A stretch of DNA of 64,000 nucleotides from Macrosoma leucophasiata (GCA_036365455.1 JAWQUS010000020.1:4251001-4315000), one strand, 5' to 3'. Counted from the first letter of the stretch, positions 11,345 to 22,545 are shown. Notes: generated by a model from the sequence alone, not told the origin. Made by a program: numbers and translations.

Positions 11345-11440
11345 AGCATATAAAAATCGGCACATTTCAGTGCAAATTTGTCCTCGTTCGATTCTCAGCA
11401 AGAAAAGTGCTTCCAGACCGTGAAGGTATTGCCAGTCAGT
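11345..11440 (+). promoter_or_regulatory. Possible TATA-box promoter
   Basis: CATATAAAAATCGG at 11347-11360 is followed by TTCAGTGC about 18 bp later and CTCAGC about 45 bp later. Spacing to either initiator-like site is not ideal and no coding exon follows, so this is weak. Confidence 0.2.
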
Positions 11441-11897
11441 GATAGTGTAGATTAGTACCAGACCCCCTGGTTCGCTAGTTAACTAGTACGTAGTGAAGTA
11501 AGCTAGTGATTAAGTTAGCATAGAAAGATTTTATTGAAGATTTCAAAATATAGATACAGTCCATTTGAACATCGATGCAGATTTGTGTGATCATTTCGGT
11601 GTAAACCGAGTTGTCCCCCACAGTTACATAATATCGTGGCTTGCCAGAAGATCTCATAGTTTATTGACGATGAAAATAAAAAAAAAGTTGCCCAGTGCTT
11701 GGGGGCGCAGGGACAACAAATGAAGTTTTTATTTGCCGACAATACCGACATCGCTTTGTCCTCATTGACTGTAGCAGACCAGATTTTTTACTTATATTAT
11801 GTCTTATGTCACAATGGTGGTAAATAAGGTTGCAGTACATATGGATGGTTGTTACAATTTACAAGAGCAGACATCTCTACATTTACTATACTTAGCC
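11441..11897. other. Unassigned sequence
   Basis: Nothing recognisable apart from short chance frames on the minus strand. Confidence 0.4.
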
Positions 11898-12202
11898 TGG
11901 GTTGCACCACGACATTTGTTAAAGGTTTTTTTTATGTAATGGAAGGGGCTGGGCAAACAAGCATGCAGTTCACATTGATGTTAAGTGATGACTGCAGCCT
12001 ATAGACACAAAGACCAAGGTCAAAATGCAGATACGTTACCACACCTGGCCTAAGGTGTTATACCTCTGTGCCGGAAATAACAGGGCCGTAGTTAAGGTTA
12101 TTCTAACATTTCACATCCTTCTCTAACTTAAGGAAATCTGTTAAAGTTAGAGTAGGAAGCGAAATGTTACAATAATTTTAACACATATCTTGGTGCAACC
12201 CA
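11898..12202. mobile_element. MITE with TGGGTTGCACCA ends, split by a SINE
   Basis: The left end TGGGTTGCACCACGACAT and the right end ATCTTGGTGCAACCCA are inverted repeats extending about 30 bp with mismatches. A Bm1-like SINE occupies 11930-12092, more than half of the length. No target duplication was identified. Confidence 0.7.
11930..12092 (-). mobile_element. 5'-truncated Bm1-like SINE inside a MITE
   Basis: Minus-strand copy from its poly(T) start and ATGTAATGG to GGAAATAACAGGGCCGTA. It lacks the tRNA/A-box head, so it was truncated on insertion. It is younger than the MITE around it. Confidence 0.8.
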
Positions 12203-12842
12203 CCATTACACGTTGCGACTCTAGTAGTGTTCCATAAATGTGCGTAGAGATTTAAGAAGGCGTAGAGGGCGTAGAGGTTCATCTACGAGACGTAGTAGCA
12301 CTGGCGTGCATTGCATATAGGCTGAACCGGCGGAGCCAAGTCAGTATCCAATGATGAACATGATTTTTATTTTATTTTGGTGTTTTTTTTCCTTATCTTA
12401 ATTTGTTAATTTGTTATTATTACAGTAATCTTCTGTAGTAGGAAGCTAAGTATGTACCTATTTAACAATTTTTTTAGTATTCTGTACTTTTTTAAATATT
12501 TTATGTTTTGTATACCATGTACACCTGCTGTCTTGGGACTGTGCCTTAAAGGAATTTAGAAATTTAATTTCAATTTATCACGCGATAGGATTTGGTTGGA
12601 AAATTTGTTCAGAAATACACAGAATACTTCAGAAATACGTTTAATATGAAAGAATTAAGTAAATCTTAGGTTTAAAAATTAAATTTAAAAAAAAATATGT
12701 TGTAAGTTATCCCTTTATTTTTTTGATTATGTGGCGAGGAGAGCTCTACCTATCTGCCGAAGCATTGCAGGCCACAGCGTAGTAGGTACCTAGGTATTGT
12801 GAATACCTACTAGTAGTGTATAGTGTAATGTAAGTATTTTTA
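12203..12842. other. Unassigned sequence
   Basis: No gene or clear repeat; AT-rich with several poly(T) runs. Confidence 0.4.
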
Positions 12843-13119
12843 ACTGGTGGTAGAGCTCCAGTGACGGGGCTCACGGGCGTAGGCACCACCGCATTACCTA
12901 ATATACTTGCCGCTAAATGGTAGTGTTCAGCACTATCGTGTTCCGGTCAGGTAATGTATGGCCTTGTAATCCGGCACATAGGCATAACACCTTAGGCCTC
13001 AGGAGTGGTAACGCATCTGCATTTTGACTTAACTTCAATTAACGTCAATTGACTTAACTTCACTTAACATCAATGTGAACTGCATGCTTGTTTGCCACTT
13101 CCATTACATAAAAAAAAAT
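12843..13119 (+). mobile_element. Bm1-like SINE
   Basis: Full-length plus-strand copy. TTGACTTAACTTCA/ATTAACGTCA near 13025-13065 is a small internal expansion of the TTAACATCA word not seen in other copies. Confidence 0.88.
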
Positions 13120-13488
13120 GTGCAATATATATCTATTTAAGCCTATTTTTGGCTTGCAGTTGAAATTCAGGGTCTGTCTCGGAATGTTAAATGCTGATCT
13201 GGTACATATTTGGTGTAGCCATGAGATATAATCTTAGGTAGGACGTCTAATGTTGGTATTTATCAAGTAATATCAAGTATTAAATTAATAACCACTGTTT
13301 TTTTAGATTTTAGGTACCTACTTATTTGTCTTGGGTATATAGTAGGGGCGGTAGAAAATAGCAGACATACGATGTCTCTGCGCAGGCTCAGCAGGTGTTC
13401 TAGCCTACCTGTAAGTCTTGGGTCATCAATGATTCGAACGGCGAAGCTTTGAATGGAGTCAAGTGGACCAAGTTGGTGTTTATCACAG
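13120..13488. other. Unassigned sequence
   Basis: No convincing gene. A 78-codon minus-strand frame at 13263-13499 has no recognisable domain, although HQLGPLDSIQSFAVRIIDDP recalls worn LINE reverse-transcriptase C-termini. It may be a LINE scrap. Confidence 0.3.
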
Positions 13489-13496
13489 GTGTTTAT

Positions 13497-13537
13497 CATA
13501 GAGCAACGCGGGCCACCGGCCGCGGCGGACTTCTATG
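13497..13537. mobile_element. 41-bp micro-copy of a hAT-type MITE
   Basis: Starts CATAGAGCAACGCGGGCCAC and ends TTCTATG, flanked by exact 8-bp duplications GTGTTTAT (13489-13496 and 13538-13545). Its sequence is the left end of the MITE family at 24995, 52159 and 55601 joined to the last bases of the right end. Confidence 0.85.
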
Positions 13538-14099
13538 GTGTTTATGGCTGAACACACAGATCAGTGAAATATTTCAATATTCTTGTTCTGATTTTTTTGT
13601 TAGGTGACCGAGAAGCGTTTGAATTAGTGGCGTAGGTAATTTGCATCTCCCGTGCTATTATCCGTATGATATTAAATGTATACTGTCCAAGGATTGATTT
13701 CTTATAAATTTTGCTGGTACGCGTTGTTTTGACAATCGTTTTGTGGACCAGGATGTCGTGTTGTGTATTCCCTTTAGGTGAGAAGTATTCCCAGGGGAAT
13801 TCTTTTATGTATCAGCCGCATTCCAGGCTCTGTGAATGTGAATCTCTTGCTTATGACTAGTAGCCACCGCACTAGGCTTACCTATTAAAACTAGGATGAT
13901 ACTCTCCGTCAGCGGATGCCTCAGAATTAATCTTCTACCAGCTTATTTGGGAGCTCCGATATCTTCGGATTACGTAAATGGGCACAAAACTTTATGTTAT
14001 ACAAACATCCACACATACACATAATTTCATCCCTCCCCGCCCCCTAAATGTTCAAATATATGTATATTTAGGGTTTGAACATCAGAACTCTCCTAGCTA

Positions 14100-14190
14100 T
14101 GCCCAAGCGGCAACAAGATTTGGTAATGTGGTGGTACGTAAGCCCTCGAGCTCAGTCACTGTAACTTGTATCTCTACCACCAAAAAAAAG
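14100..14190 (-). mobile_element. Bm1-like SINE head fragment
   Basis: Only the promoter-side third is left: GGTAATGTGGTGGT, CCCTCGAGCTCAGTCACTG and TCTACCACC, minus strand. Confidence 0.65.
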
Positions 14191-14279
14191 TGAAATTATT
14201 TCAGTTGAATGAAGTTAATAATAATTATTTAATTTAATAATAGCTCAATGATAACAGATAATAATAATAATCGTAATCT

Positions 14280-14530
14280 GCGGTGCAAGCTGGAAGCGCG
14301 GAAGCGGGTACAGGGGTGCGTGCCGCGCGTGCGCGAAGCGACAAGGGCGGCGCGGCGCAGTCGCCACGCGCCAGTCCCCAAAACAACATGGCGTGCGTCG
14401 CCCCTCAAGGACGCTGACGTTCCGAAAAAAATATATAACATCTGTTCGTGATCCGTGTGTGATACCAATAAAAAGTGAGTGTTGTGTTCAGTGTTGTGAT
14501 TGATTGGAATACTGCCATTGTTTTTTCAAG
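14280..14530 (+). promoter_or_regulatory. GC-rich island, possible non-coding first exon
   Basis: About 130 bp (14280-14410) are CpG-rich in otherwise AT-rich DNA, with GCGCGTGCGCG and GGCGGCGCGGCGC. The sequence then runs to a consensus splice donor TTTTCAAG|GTACGT at 14530/14531. A short ATG frame (about nine codons from 14388) could be an upstream ORF. This looks like a promoter with a first exon, but no downstream exon can be joined to it. Confidence 0.35.
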
Positions 14531-15602
14531 GTACGTTCAGTTCCATTCTCTCATGGTTTAAAAAAAAACATCAGATCTTTGATTTCATTAATCATTCAAG
14601 GATTTGATTAGGATATGCATTTGCATTTATTTCCTTACACATGTACATTTATTTTAATGAATAAAATTCTATCACAAAAGGAAAATCATAGCTTTAAGGT
14701 AAGGCAACTTTAATTAAATATCGGCTTACAAATTTAATACGGTGAGAATGTGATGGTTAGAATTAAGTTAATGAAAGTTTACGATTTCTTAGCACGGGGC
14801 GGGGGTGATGCTCGGCGAGGGTGAGATATTAGGGGTGAGCGAGTTTATTTTTGTCGTCTCCCAGTTCGAAGAACAAATGTTTTTTTTTTTCATTCAAAGA
14901 TATGTACCTAAGCATGTCTCCGATTTCTTTATAGTTCAGCATTAGGTAGGTATATTGTTTGTACTTTTAGGTAGGTACCAAATAAATAATTTCAAGGAGT
15001 AGTATCAAATATCACTGATTGATTTGCTATGTGTTATTGTGGTAAATAAATATGGTAGGTAGGTAGCTACCTGTTATGTTTTGTTACTATTCTTAGGATA
15101 ACCTATTTGTATACCTATAAATACAAAATATAATCAATTAACGACCCGCCCCGGCTTCGCAAGGGTAATAGGTACTTATTAGGTATATGATATAGATATA
15201 TTATGGGGACGTGCCCGTCAAAAACCGTGATAACTCGGTAAATAAAAGTACGATATTGATAAATTATATCATATAAGTAATATAGATATTAATCTTCTAA
15301 AAAAAACCCTCTTTACAACATTGCAAACAGGAACAAAATTCGTTCACAAATTTCCGAGATTAGCGCATATCCACCTACATAGAGAGAGAAAATAGGGAGA
15401 CTTTACTTTATATTTACCTATGTAATGAGTATATAGCGATGAACTTAATGATAGTGAAGTCACAATACCGAATGGAATGCCGAAAAGGTGACACTGGGAA
15501 CTGGTGAGTGACTAAAGCGAAAATCTCAAATCATTTTATCCGTGGCCGAGGAATTGAGACTGGGACTTCTCTATTTATCTTTCTAGCAGAACTGTGTCTA
15601 GC
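14531..15602. other. Unassigned sequence
   Basis: No gene seen. Near 15140-15170 GACCCGCCCCGGCTTCGC is the end of a dispersed repeat also present at 57955. Confidence 0.4.
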
Positions 15603-15893
15603 AGTGGTGGCAGAGTTCTAGTGCAGGAGCTCGAGGATGTAGGCCACCGCATTAATAATTTATCTGCCGCTAAATGATAGTGTTCAGCACAATCGTGTTC
15701 CGGTTAGATGGTAATGTATGGCCCCGTACTAACTATCACAGAGACATGACAATTTAGGTCTCAGGGGTGGCAGGCAACGCATCTGTTATTTGACATCTGG
15801 TTTTTGTGTAGATGTCTATAGGCTGCCGTCATCACTTAACATCAATGTGAGCTGCATGCTTGCTTGTCACCTTCGTTACATTAAAAAAAACTG
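15603..15893 (+). mobile_element. Bm1-like SINE, older subfamily
   Basis: Complete copy with head AGTGGTGGCAGAGTTCTAGT and end CGTTACATTAAAAAAAAC. It carries the CGTACTAACTATCACAGAGA variant centre. Confidence 0.82.
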
Positions 15894-16109
15894 AAGGTCA
15901 CTGTTGGAAAAATTCTTAGGAGCCACAAGCCGAGGATCGGACCCGTAGAGGTCTAGAGAGGTCCGTAGAGGTAACTAACTGGTGTATGCAGTATGATTAA
16001 TATAAACTGCATACACCTACATGATTGCCAGATTCAAATTATTAAAAAAATATTTGAGATTGTTGTACCTACATTGTTATTATTATTCGTATGATTTAAC
16101 ATTTGTAAG

Positions 16110-16364
16110 GTGAAGTGTAATTTAGATCTATTTCATTTCCAAACTAGAGCGCGCAGGAAAGACCAACTTTGTACAATAGCATGGAAAACCCATTTGTATA
16201 AACAAAGTATATTCGTTAAAGCTCCTATAATATATAACAAGCTGCCCTCAACAATCCGTGCAATTTTTGAGGTGACGATATTTAAGAGGAAACTCCATAA
16301 TTTCCTTCTTGAAAAATCATACTATAATCTTAATGACTTTCTAAATGAAGACCTATTAAAATAA
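16110..16364 (+). pseudogene. C-terminal remnant of a LINE ORF2 (jockey-like)
   Basis: The last 84 codons of a non-LTR retrotransposon polyprotein. TRARRKDQL, the APIIYNKLPSTIR block and FKRKLHNFLLEKSYYNLNDF are the pattern found just before the ORF2 stop in many insect jockey-clade LINEs. The reverse transcriptase itself is missing (5' truncation). The 3' UTR is broken up by a SINE at 16371 and by the repeat at 16690-17888 and probably resumes at 17890 with an AAAT-repeat tail. Confidence 0.65.
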
Positions 16365-16370
16365 TTCAAT

Positions 16371-16654
16371 TTTTTTTTTTTTATGTAATAAAAGTGGCAA
16401 ACAAGCATGCAGTTCACATTGATGTTCAGTGATGACTGCAGCCTATAGACACCCACACAATGACCCAAAATGCAGATGCGCTGCCACTCCTGAGGCATTA
16501 GGTGTTATGCCTCTGTGCCAGAAATTACAGAGCCGTACATTACCACCTGACCGGAACACGATAGTGCTGAACACTACCATTTAGCGGCAAGTATATTAGG
16601 TAATGCAGTGGTGCCTACGCCCGCGAGCTCCGTCACTGGAGCTCTACCACCAGT
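16371..16654 (-). mobile_element. Bm1-like SINE
   Basis: Full-length minus-strand copy, poly(T) at left and GCTCTACCACCAGT at right. It inserted seven bases after the LINE ORF2 stop codon. Confidence 0.88.
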
Positions 16655-16689
16655 TGTGCCAATTCCTGTGACATTTGTATTTATAACTA

Positions 16690-17449
16690 GCTGGCCCGGC
16701 GAACTTTGTATCGCTTTAAAGTAAAAATAAAAAATACACTACAGTTTTAGCGAAAGTAACAAACAGCAATTGATTTTTGAAAATTTCCTGGCTAGTCCAG
16801 TTTCGGTAATACATCAATGACATTTATTAAAAATGGCATGTGTACGTCATAGTGGCGGGCATTGACAATTGAATTTATAAAAATAAATATCGAGCAAATA
16901 TATACGAAAAAAAAACACGTTTATTGTATGCACCCCTTAACATTTTCATTTTCTTATTTTTAGTAACTAATTTTGTCTTTATAGCCGTAACAAAAATACA
17001 TAATTTGTGAAAATGTTAGCTTTCTAGCTATCACCATTTATGAGATACAACCTGGTGTCACACTGACGGGCAGACGGACAGACAGACAGGCAGCGGTAGA
17101 TTAGTAATCCGTGGGGTCCGTTTTTACCTTTTAGGTACTAAACCCCCTAAAAGATAGAACTAAGATACAGAATAGCTTAAAAATATTCGATACGATTCTT
17201 TAAATTGACAACTTTTTTATTTTTGAACCGATTCACATGAAACAAACACTAAATATTAAGTAAAACTTGCCACAGTATATTAGTGAACCGCAGATCGAAT
17301 ACGCTGTTTCTGAAATTAGCATGCACAAACACACAGACAAAGAGACATTTTTCCGGGATAAAAGTACCCAGTGTTGTGCGCCAAAGGTTAAAGTATAATC
17401 ATACCAAGTTTCATTGTAATCGGACCGGTAGTTTTTATGTGATGCTTGA

Positions 17450-17480
<31 letters not shown>

Positions 17481-17888
17481 AAAATTTTTCGAATCACATA
17501 TTTGGGTTCGGTATCGATCTAGTGACATCCCCTGGTATTTATTTTTTCAATATTCTTAATGTACAGAATTTTCACTTATACAGCTTTATTTTATGTAGGT
17601 TTATAGATTTCTTACAAATATCTAATTGTCATCCATACTTCATTACATAGCTGTCATTTGCGTTTTGTTATTCCAAGTCTGATTCTTTTTTGTTGTTATA
17701 CCACGTTTTATAGTGACTGACGTTTCATGTCAAGTCACACGGGAATGCTGTCGAACGGGATAAAAAGTAAAATCCTATGTCCTTCTCCTGGCTCTAAACT
17801 ACCTCCCTGCCAATTTTCAGCTAAATCGGTTCAGCCGTTCTTGAGTTATAAATAGTGTAACTAACACGACTTTCTTTTATATATATAG
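16690..17888 (+). repeat. Long dispersed repeat with CAGA microsatellite
   Basis: Begins CTAGCTGGCCCGGCGAACTT and ends near CTTTCTTTTATATATATAGA, both phrases common in lepidopteran interspersed repeats. It includes an exact CAGA run at 17453-17480. A related, shorter copy is at 57699-58140. No intact frame. Confidence 0.6.
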
Positions 17889-17889
17889 A

Positions 17890-18113
17890 TAATTATTGAT
17901 AAAAATTTTATATGATTGATTATTTTGTAAACATGTTTGATTGTTAATAGTTATTATTACAATGTTTTTAATCTCAATTTGATAATATTATTGTACTTAT
18001 TCTATGCCCATTAGAGGTAAGAATATGAAGGACGCTTATATTACATTTAGATCTTGTATTTATATTGTACTCATGTTCTACAATAAATGTGATAAATAAA
18101 TAAATAAATAAAG
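17890..18113 (+). mobile_element. LINE 3' UTR with AAAT-repeat tail
   Basis: AT-rich sequence ending TCTACAATAAATGTGATAAA then five AAAT units. It is probably the 3' end of the LINE whose ORF2 end is at 16110-16364. Confidence 0.5.
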
Positions 18114-18239
18114 GTATTCGGAATGTCTGAATCAAGAATGTACACAAATTGTTGGATATGAATCAGTTTTATGATTTCACGCGGCCGGAAATAGGATTTT
18201 TTGTACTGGAATCAAACTGATGGTTCGAGAATACCTAGT

Positions 18240-18515
18240 CATCATTCACCGAATGGCGTCCGTTGCTGGACAAAAACCTTCCCCAAAGATTTTCAGAGCA
18301 AGAAAGCAACATTGTTGTGCGTCATCAGGGGAGTATATGCCATAATCGCCATGCCAAGGTATCATCATCATTTCAGCCGAAAGGCGTCCATTGACGGACA
18401 AAAACCTTCCTCAAAGATTTTAAGATAATTCAAAGCAAGAAAGCAACATTGTTGTGCGTCATCAGGGGAGTATATGCCATAATCTCCATGCCAAGGCGTG
18501 CGGATTGGTGGTCCC
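18240..18515 (+). repeat. Tandemly duplicated dispersed repeat
   Basis: Two successive copies (about 18240-18356 and 18364-18510). Both contain GGCGTCC, GGACAAAAACCTTCC, CAAAGATTTT, AAGCAACATTGTTGTGCGTC and GAGTATATGCCATAATC. The CATCATCATTTCAGCCG word marks a repeat widespread in Lepidoptera. Confidence 0.7.
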
Positions 18516-18605
18516 AGTAGTGCGGTAGTTTTTATCACGGGACGCTTTGTTCTGCCCCGGTATTTCATACCGCTCTTTTAGAATGGTTTGACAACCATTG
18601 TTCGA

Positions 18606-18816
18606 CATATTTTAAAGAAAAATGGAAAGAAAAATTTTGACTTCAGGCGAGACTCGAACTCGCGGCCACTGGGAATCTAGTCCAGCCGCTCTTCCAAGTG
18701 AGCTACCGAAGCCCGATTTGTTTTGTTGTTCGAGTCTCGCCTGAAGTCAAAATTTTTCTTTCCATTTTTCTTTAAAATATATTTCACCAGCATGTGTAAA
18801 TGCGAAATAATATAAA
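18606..18816 (+). mobile_element. Fold-back tRNA-like retroelement (minimal form)
   Basis: Flanked by exact 15-bp duplications ACAACCATTGTTCGA (18591-18605 and 18817-18831). A complete tRNA-like cloverleaf lies antisense at about 18638-18712. Its T-arm half and tail then return in sense orientation (18729-18780). The 3' end is GCGAAATAATATAAAAC preceded by a TTTC...GAAA stem-loop. The two ends form about 52 bp of inverted repeat. It is the smallest member of the family at 35026, 38424 and 61482. Confidence 0.8.
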
Positions 18817-19147
18817 ACAACCATTGTTCGATTCACTGACTGGACTGGTGGAAGAATTTTACTCTCTTCCACTATTGGGAATCATTTATATCTAAAGGAA
18901 ATAATGGTACCGTTATTCACCTTCATAGGTAGCATACTTATTACATAGGTACTTCAAGAATCATACTTTTTTTCATAAACTTACGTAGGCGGCTTATCTC
19001 GAGACGGCACTAGCTTCACCGGGCAATTGGCGAGCGTAGAGGGTTCTCAGACTAACTAAATTTGAGAGTTGTGAGGAGACTCTTATAGTTGTTATGCTGT
19101 GGTACTATCGTAGTTTTTACTGAACATTTTTATTATACTAACTTGTA

Positions 19148-19293
19148 ACGCCCTTATTCATAAATGTACATTAGATACGTTTTAGCTATAGAATGCTTTG
19201 TCTTTGTCAGTTGCATCGTCAAATGTTCAGGATAGAAAAAGACAAAGGAGAGATTAGCAAAACTTTAGCTAAAATACGTTTATGAATAAGGGG
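19148..19293. mobile_element. MITE with CCCTTATTCATAAA ends
   Basis: CGCCCTTATTCATAAATG at the left is answered by ACGTTTATGAATAAGGGG at the right. The inner arms TTTTAGCTATAG and TTAGCTAAAA also pair. Superfamily not determined. Confidence 0.65.
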
Positions 19294-20835
19294 GGTAAGT
19301 ATACAGATTAAGCCTCCCCCCCAAAAAAGGGGAGAGACTCGTGCCCAGCAGTGGGACGTATAATGGGTTGCCATTATTATACAGATTAAGTACAGTATCC
19401 ATTAAGAAATATTGCATTTCGATCTTAGGAAGGAGACTTATTATACGGCTTATTTCGGGTCTGTAGAGCGTTACTTCTTTAGCTCTAGCGCACCTTTCCT
19501 ATCGTTTGTCGACCATTCTGATTGATCCAAGTTTTGACCAATATCGGACTTGCTTTCGTAGGCAGCGTGCACCAGAGAACGCTCTACGAAGTCGAAACTA
19601 GCCGATTGTCTCTTTCGTAGGCTCGTGCAATATTTCTTGCTGAGTACTGTAATTCAGTGGTGTCTACTTACTTCTTCTTACTCTGTCGGGCTTCGAGCTC
19701 TGAACTATATCACCATTCAAAATCTATCTTGGATTTCATTCACCGAACCTTTCATTTGAACATTTTTAACCTATTTCAGCGAATGCCTGTACGTCAATAG
19801 CAAATATCCTCTCGGAATCAATGAGTAGGCATCTAAATATAATTTTGGTGTTCGTACAACAATATCCTGCTATTACAGTAATAGGTCGGGCGGTCACTAC
19901 GTTAGCTCCCACTTATAGATTTAACGCGCGAATTCCTTGTGCGAATGTGGGAATTGAAGAAAGATGTCAATGGCATGTTTTTGTGCATTTGTCTTGTGTT
20001 CTAGGGAACTTGGAACAAGATTTTTTTAATAGCAAAAAATGGCCATTGAGTATGGATCACATCTAACAACACGGTTTTTGGATCAGAAGGAAAATACCTG
20101 AATCTTCAGCGTAATCATATTTCTGCGTTAATGGCCTAGTTTTTGGGGATCCGTAGCATACAAGGAAGCCATGTTTCGCCATGTCCGTCCGTCCGTCGCG
20201 TCGGTCCGCAGCTTTGTTCGGAGACTCTTAGTACTTGCGTACTAGAAAGCTGTTATTTTGAAAACTTTGAAAAATATTTTTTTAGTGTGCCTTTTTTATA
20301 CGCGAATCCCATTTTGTCTACGTAATGTGTGTGTGCGTGTCTTCACGCTAAGTCCCTTATGGCCTATTCAGAGCACACATCGAGCGTGAGGCGCACAATA
20401 TCTCGGTCCTTGAAAATCTTCCGTGCTTCTTCTACACTCTTCACATATACACTGCCTCTGCGACATCAAGTGTATGATAGTAAATTTATGGTTATACACG
20501 AAATGTGGTGACCGCTCGAGCATAAATTATCTTCTGGAACATACGTTTCTAATGAGATCCGAAAAAGATTAGCGATTTTCAGTTTCTGGTTAAAAATAAC
20601 GACTGTTTAAGGGTAATGCCCTGGTAATGACAAAGCGTATGTTGTGTGCGATGACTGATACAGGGTAAAGATAGCGAAATAGTCACCGATGAATCAGTTC
20701 CGTTTGTTTTAGATTAAGTTTAAGCTGGAAGTGGTCTGTCGACAAATAAATACGCTTATGGCCGAATACTCAAATAGAAGCAATCTCTTTTATATCTCGC
20801 AATAACATATGCTAGTGATTCAGCTCTTTGCTATC
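19294..20835. other. Intergenic sequence with repeat scraps
   Basis: 19320-19372 holds GTGCCCAGCAGTGGGACG, a common lepidopteran repeat word. 20140-20240 has GTTTCGCCATGTCCGTCCGT, the start of another. No supported gene. Confidence 0.4.
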
Positions 20836-20960
20836 GAGCTCAATTGGAAGATCGGCTGGACTAGATTCCCAGTGGTCGCGGGTTCAAGCCCCGCCTGAAG
20901 TCAAATTTTTCTTTCTATTTTTCTTTGAATAAGCTATCTCTGTCGTATGCACGTGTTTTT
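20836..20960 (+). mobile_element. Single-arm copy of the tRNA-like element
   Basis: One sense cloverleaf followed by the family tail TCAAATTTTTCTTTCTATTTTTC, without an inverted arm. The T stem is GCGGG/CCCGC instead of GCGAG/CTCGC, a compensated change. The acceptor start is lost. Confidence 0.65.
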
Positions 20961-21027
20961 ATAGATACAGAAGACTTTTGAGTCATACTTAGATTTAAGT
21001 GACGATGGAATATTTGGCCGCTATACA

Positions 21028-21198
21028 CACAGCACCACACTAGGTGTAAACCTGTATCGTGCGTGCCGTTTTACTCACACTACACATACATAAACACCCA
21101 GATTCAAAGCAAGTGTCAAATATTTTGCCCGGTGCGGGGATCGAACCCGCGACCCTTATCTAATTGTCGCCACTCACCGCTGGACTAACCAGATCGTC
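21028..21198 (-). mobile_element. tRNA-derived SINE, second family
   Basis: The tRNA-like head (antisense at 21130-21198: GGTGCGGGGATCGAACCCGC, then CCGCTGGACTAACC) is followed by a body with CACCCAGATTC and GTAAACCTGT. Better copies are at 26341 and 41275. Confidence 0.7.
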
Positions 21199-21473
21199 AT
21201 AAAATTTTACTAATGTTAACTAACTTCCAATATTATAAGTATTGAGCGCTTCAGTTAGATGGTAATGTAATTTCTGGCGCAGAGGACGAACTTTCAGGAT
21301 ATACGTGTAACAATCCTTTAGGGCTTTAGGGGGAAAGTGTCCTGAAGTCGTGATAATATTCGGGAATCTATCTGAGCATCATAGAGGAATAACCCTTGAT
21401 CTAAGGCAATCTAAGCCAGTATGGCTTAGATTTCTGGAATAGGGTAAAGGAATGTTTTGTCATCGAAACGCAA

Positions 21474-21627
21474 AGAAGAAGAACAGGTATTGAGTGTGGT
21501 GAGGTCAAAATTCTAGGTTCGATTTATTTATCGTTTCATTTTTATATTTTTATGCACTTCATGGCCAAGTGATTTAATTAAAGCATACAACTTTTCAAAG
21601 ACTGATAGGTAGCATTTTACGAGTGAT
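21474..21627 (+). repeat. Direct repeat, copy 1
   Basis: Near-identical to 22082-22234 (about three differences by eye), same orientation, 454 bp apart. It starts GAAGAAGAACAGG and includes TCAAAATTCTAGGTTCGATT. Weaker similarity continues about 40 bp further in both copies. Confidence 0.8.
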
Positions 21628-22081
21628 CATAACCCGCTCTCTGTCACTGGGCGTAATTTTTTTTTAATGTTACTCGTAAATCCTGATATGGTTACATATG
21701 ACATGGAAACGCGTGGAAAATAACAGAGGTGTAGTTTATTGTATTGTAATAGAAAAAATGATGTAAATACCTAAAAGACTAGTGATACAGCTTCTATTCT
21801 TTAAATTATGTAGGTTTTTATTTAAATTTCACAAAATATATGATTATAATACAGTCATGAAACGTGGCAAAAGCAATAATACGTGACACAGTTAAAATGG
21901 AAATGTTCCTTTTGTAATACTTGTTAAATTCGCTATTAAACAACAGGTATCAAATGTGTTTAAATATGTCGTAATATTCCTAGGATCGAATTTCTATTGT
22001 AACTACGTTCAAATGGGCAGTTACAGCGTAGGCATTAGGTAAAAGAATATCTCTCTGTATTCGCTAATGACCAAATGATTT

Positions 22082-22234
22082 GAAGAAGAACAGGTACTGA
22101 GTGTGGTGAGGTCAAAATTCTAGGTTCGATTTATTTATCGTTTCATTTTTATATTTTTATGCACTTCATGGCCAAGTGATTTAATTAAAGCATACAACTT
22201 TTCAAAGACTGATAGGAAGCATTTTATGAGTGAT
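22082..22234 (+). repeat. Direct repeat, copy 2
   Basis: Partner of 21474-21627. The pair could be a local duplication or the terminal repeats of a small element. No TG...CA ends or flanking duplication was found. Confidence 0.8.
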
Positions 22235-22469
22235 GAACAGGGCCCCCCCTCTCTGTCCCTGGGCGTATTTTAAGTAATTTTTTTCATTCATTCGTGTTCT
22301 ATGTATACAATAAAGATTTTGTCTTTTTTTATACAATGGTGATTAATTTTGAAAAAAAAACAGCATTGCGAGACGCGGCCATCCCCTTACTAAAATAATA
22401 ATACCTGATAATGCGAATGTTTTGTAGGCAAAATATTGTCGTCCGGTTTGCTAGCCTTAGAATACAATT

Positions 22470-22545
22470 ATTTATTTATTCTTTTTATGCACGAAGATGG
22501 TACATAAAGTGGACTTAGTGCCACTAGGCATTATCTCCAATACAT
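22470..22545 (-). mobile_element. LINE 3' UTR fragment
   Basis: TTATTTATTCTTTTTATGCA followed by GTGGACTTAGTGCCACTAGG. Same LINE end as 27505-27600. Confidence 0.6.

Noticed and set aside
17453..17482. CRISPR-like short repeats
   Set aside because: A simple CAGA microsatellite in a eukaryotic repeat; no spacers.
18606..18816. Twin-primed 5' inversion of a plain SINE
   Set aside because: Could explain one locus, but the same inverted head and similar 5' end are found at all long members, so a defined structure is preferred.
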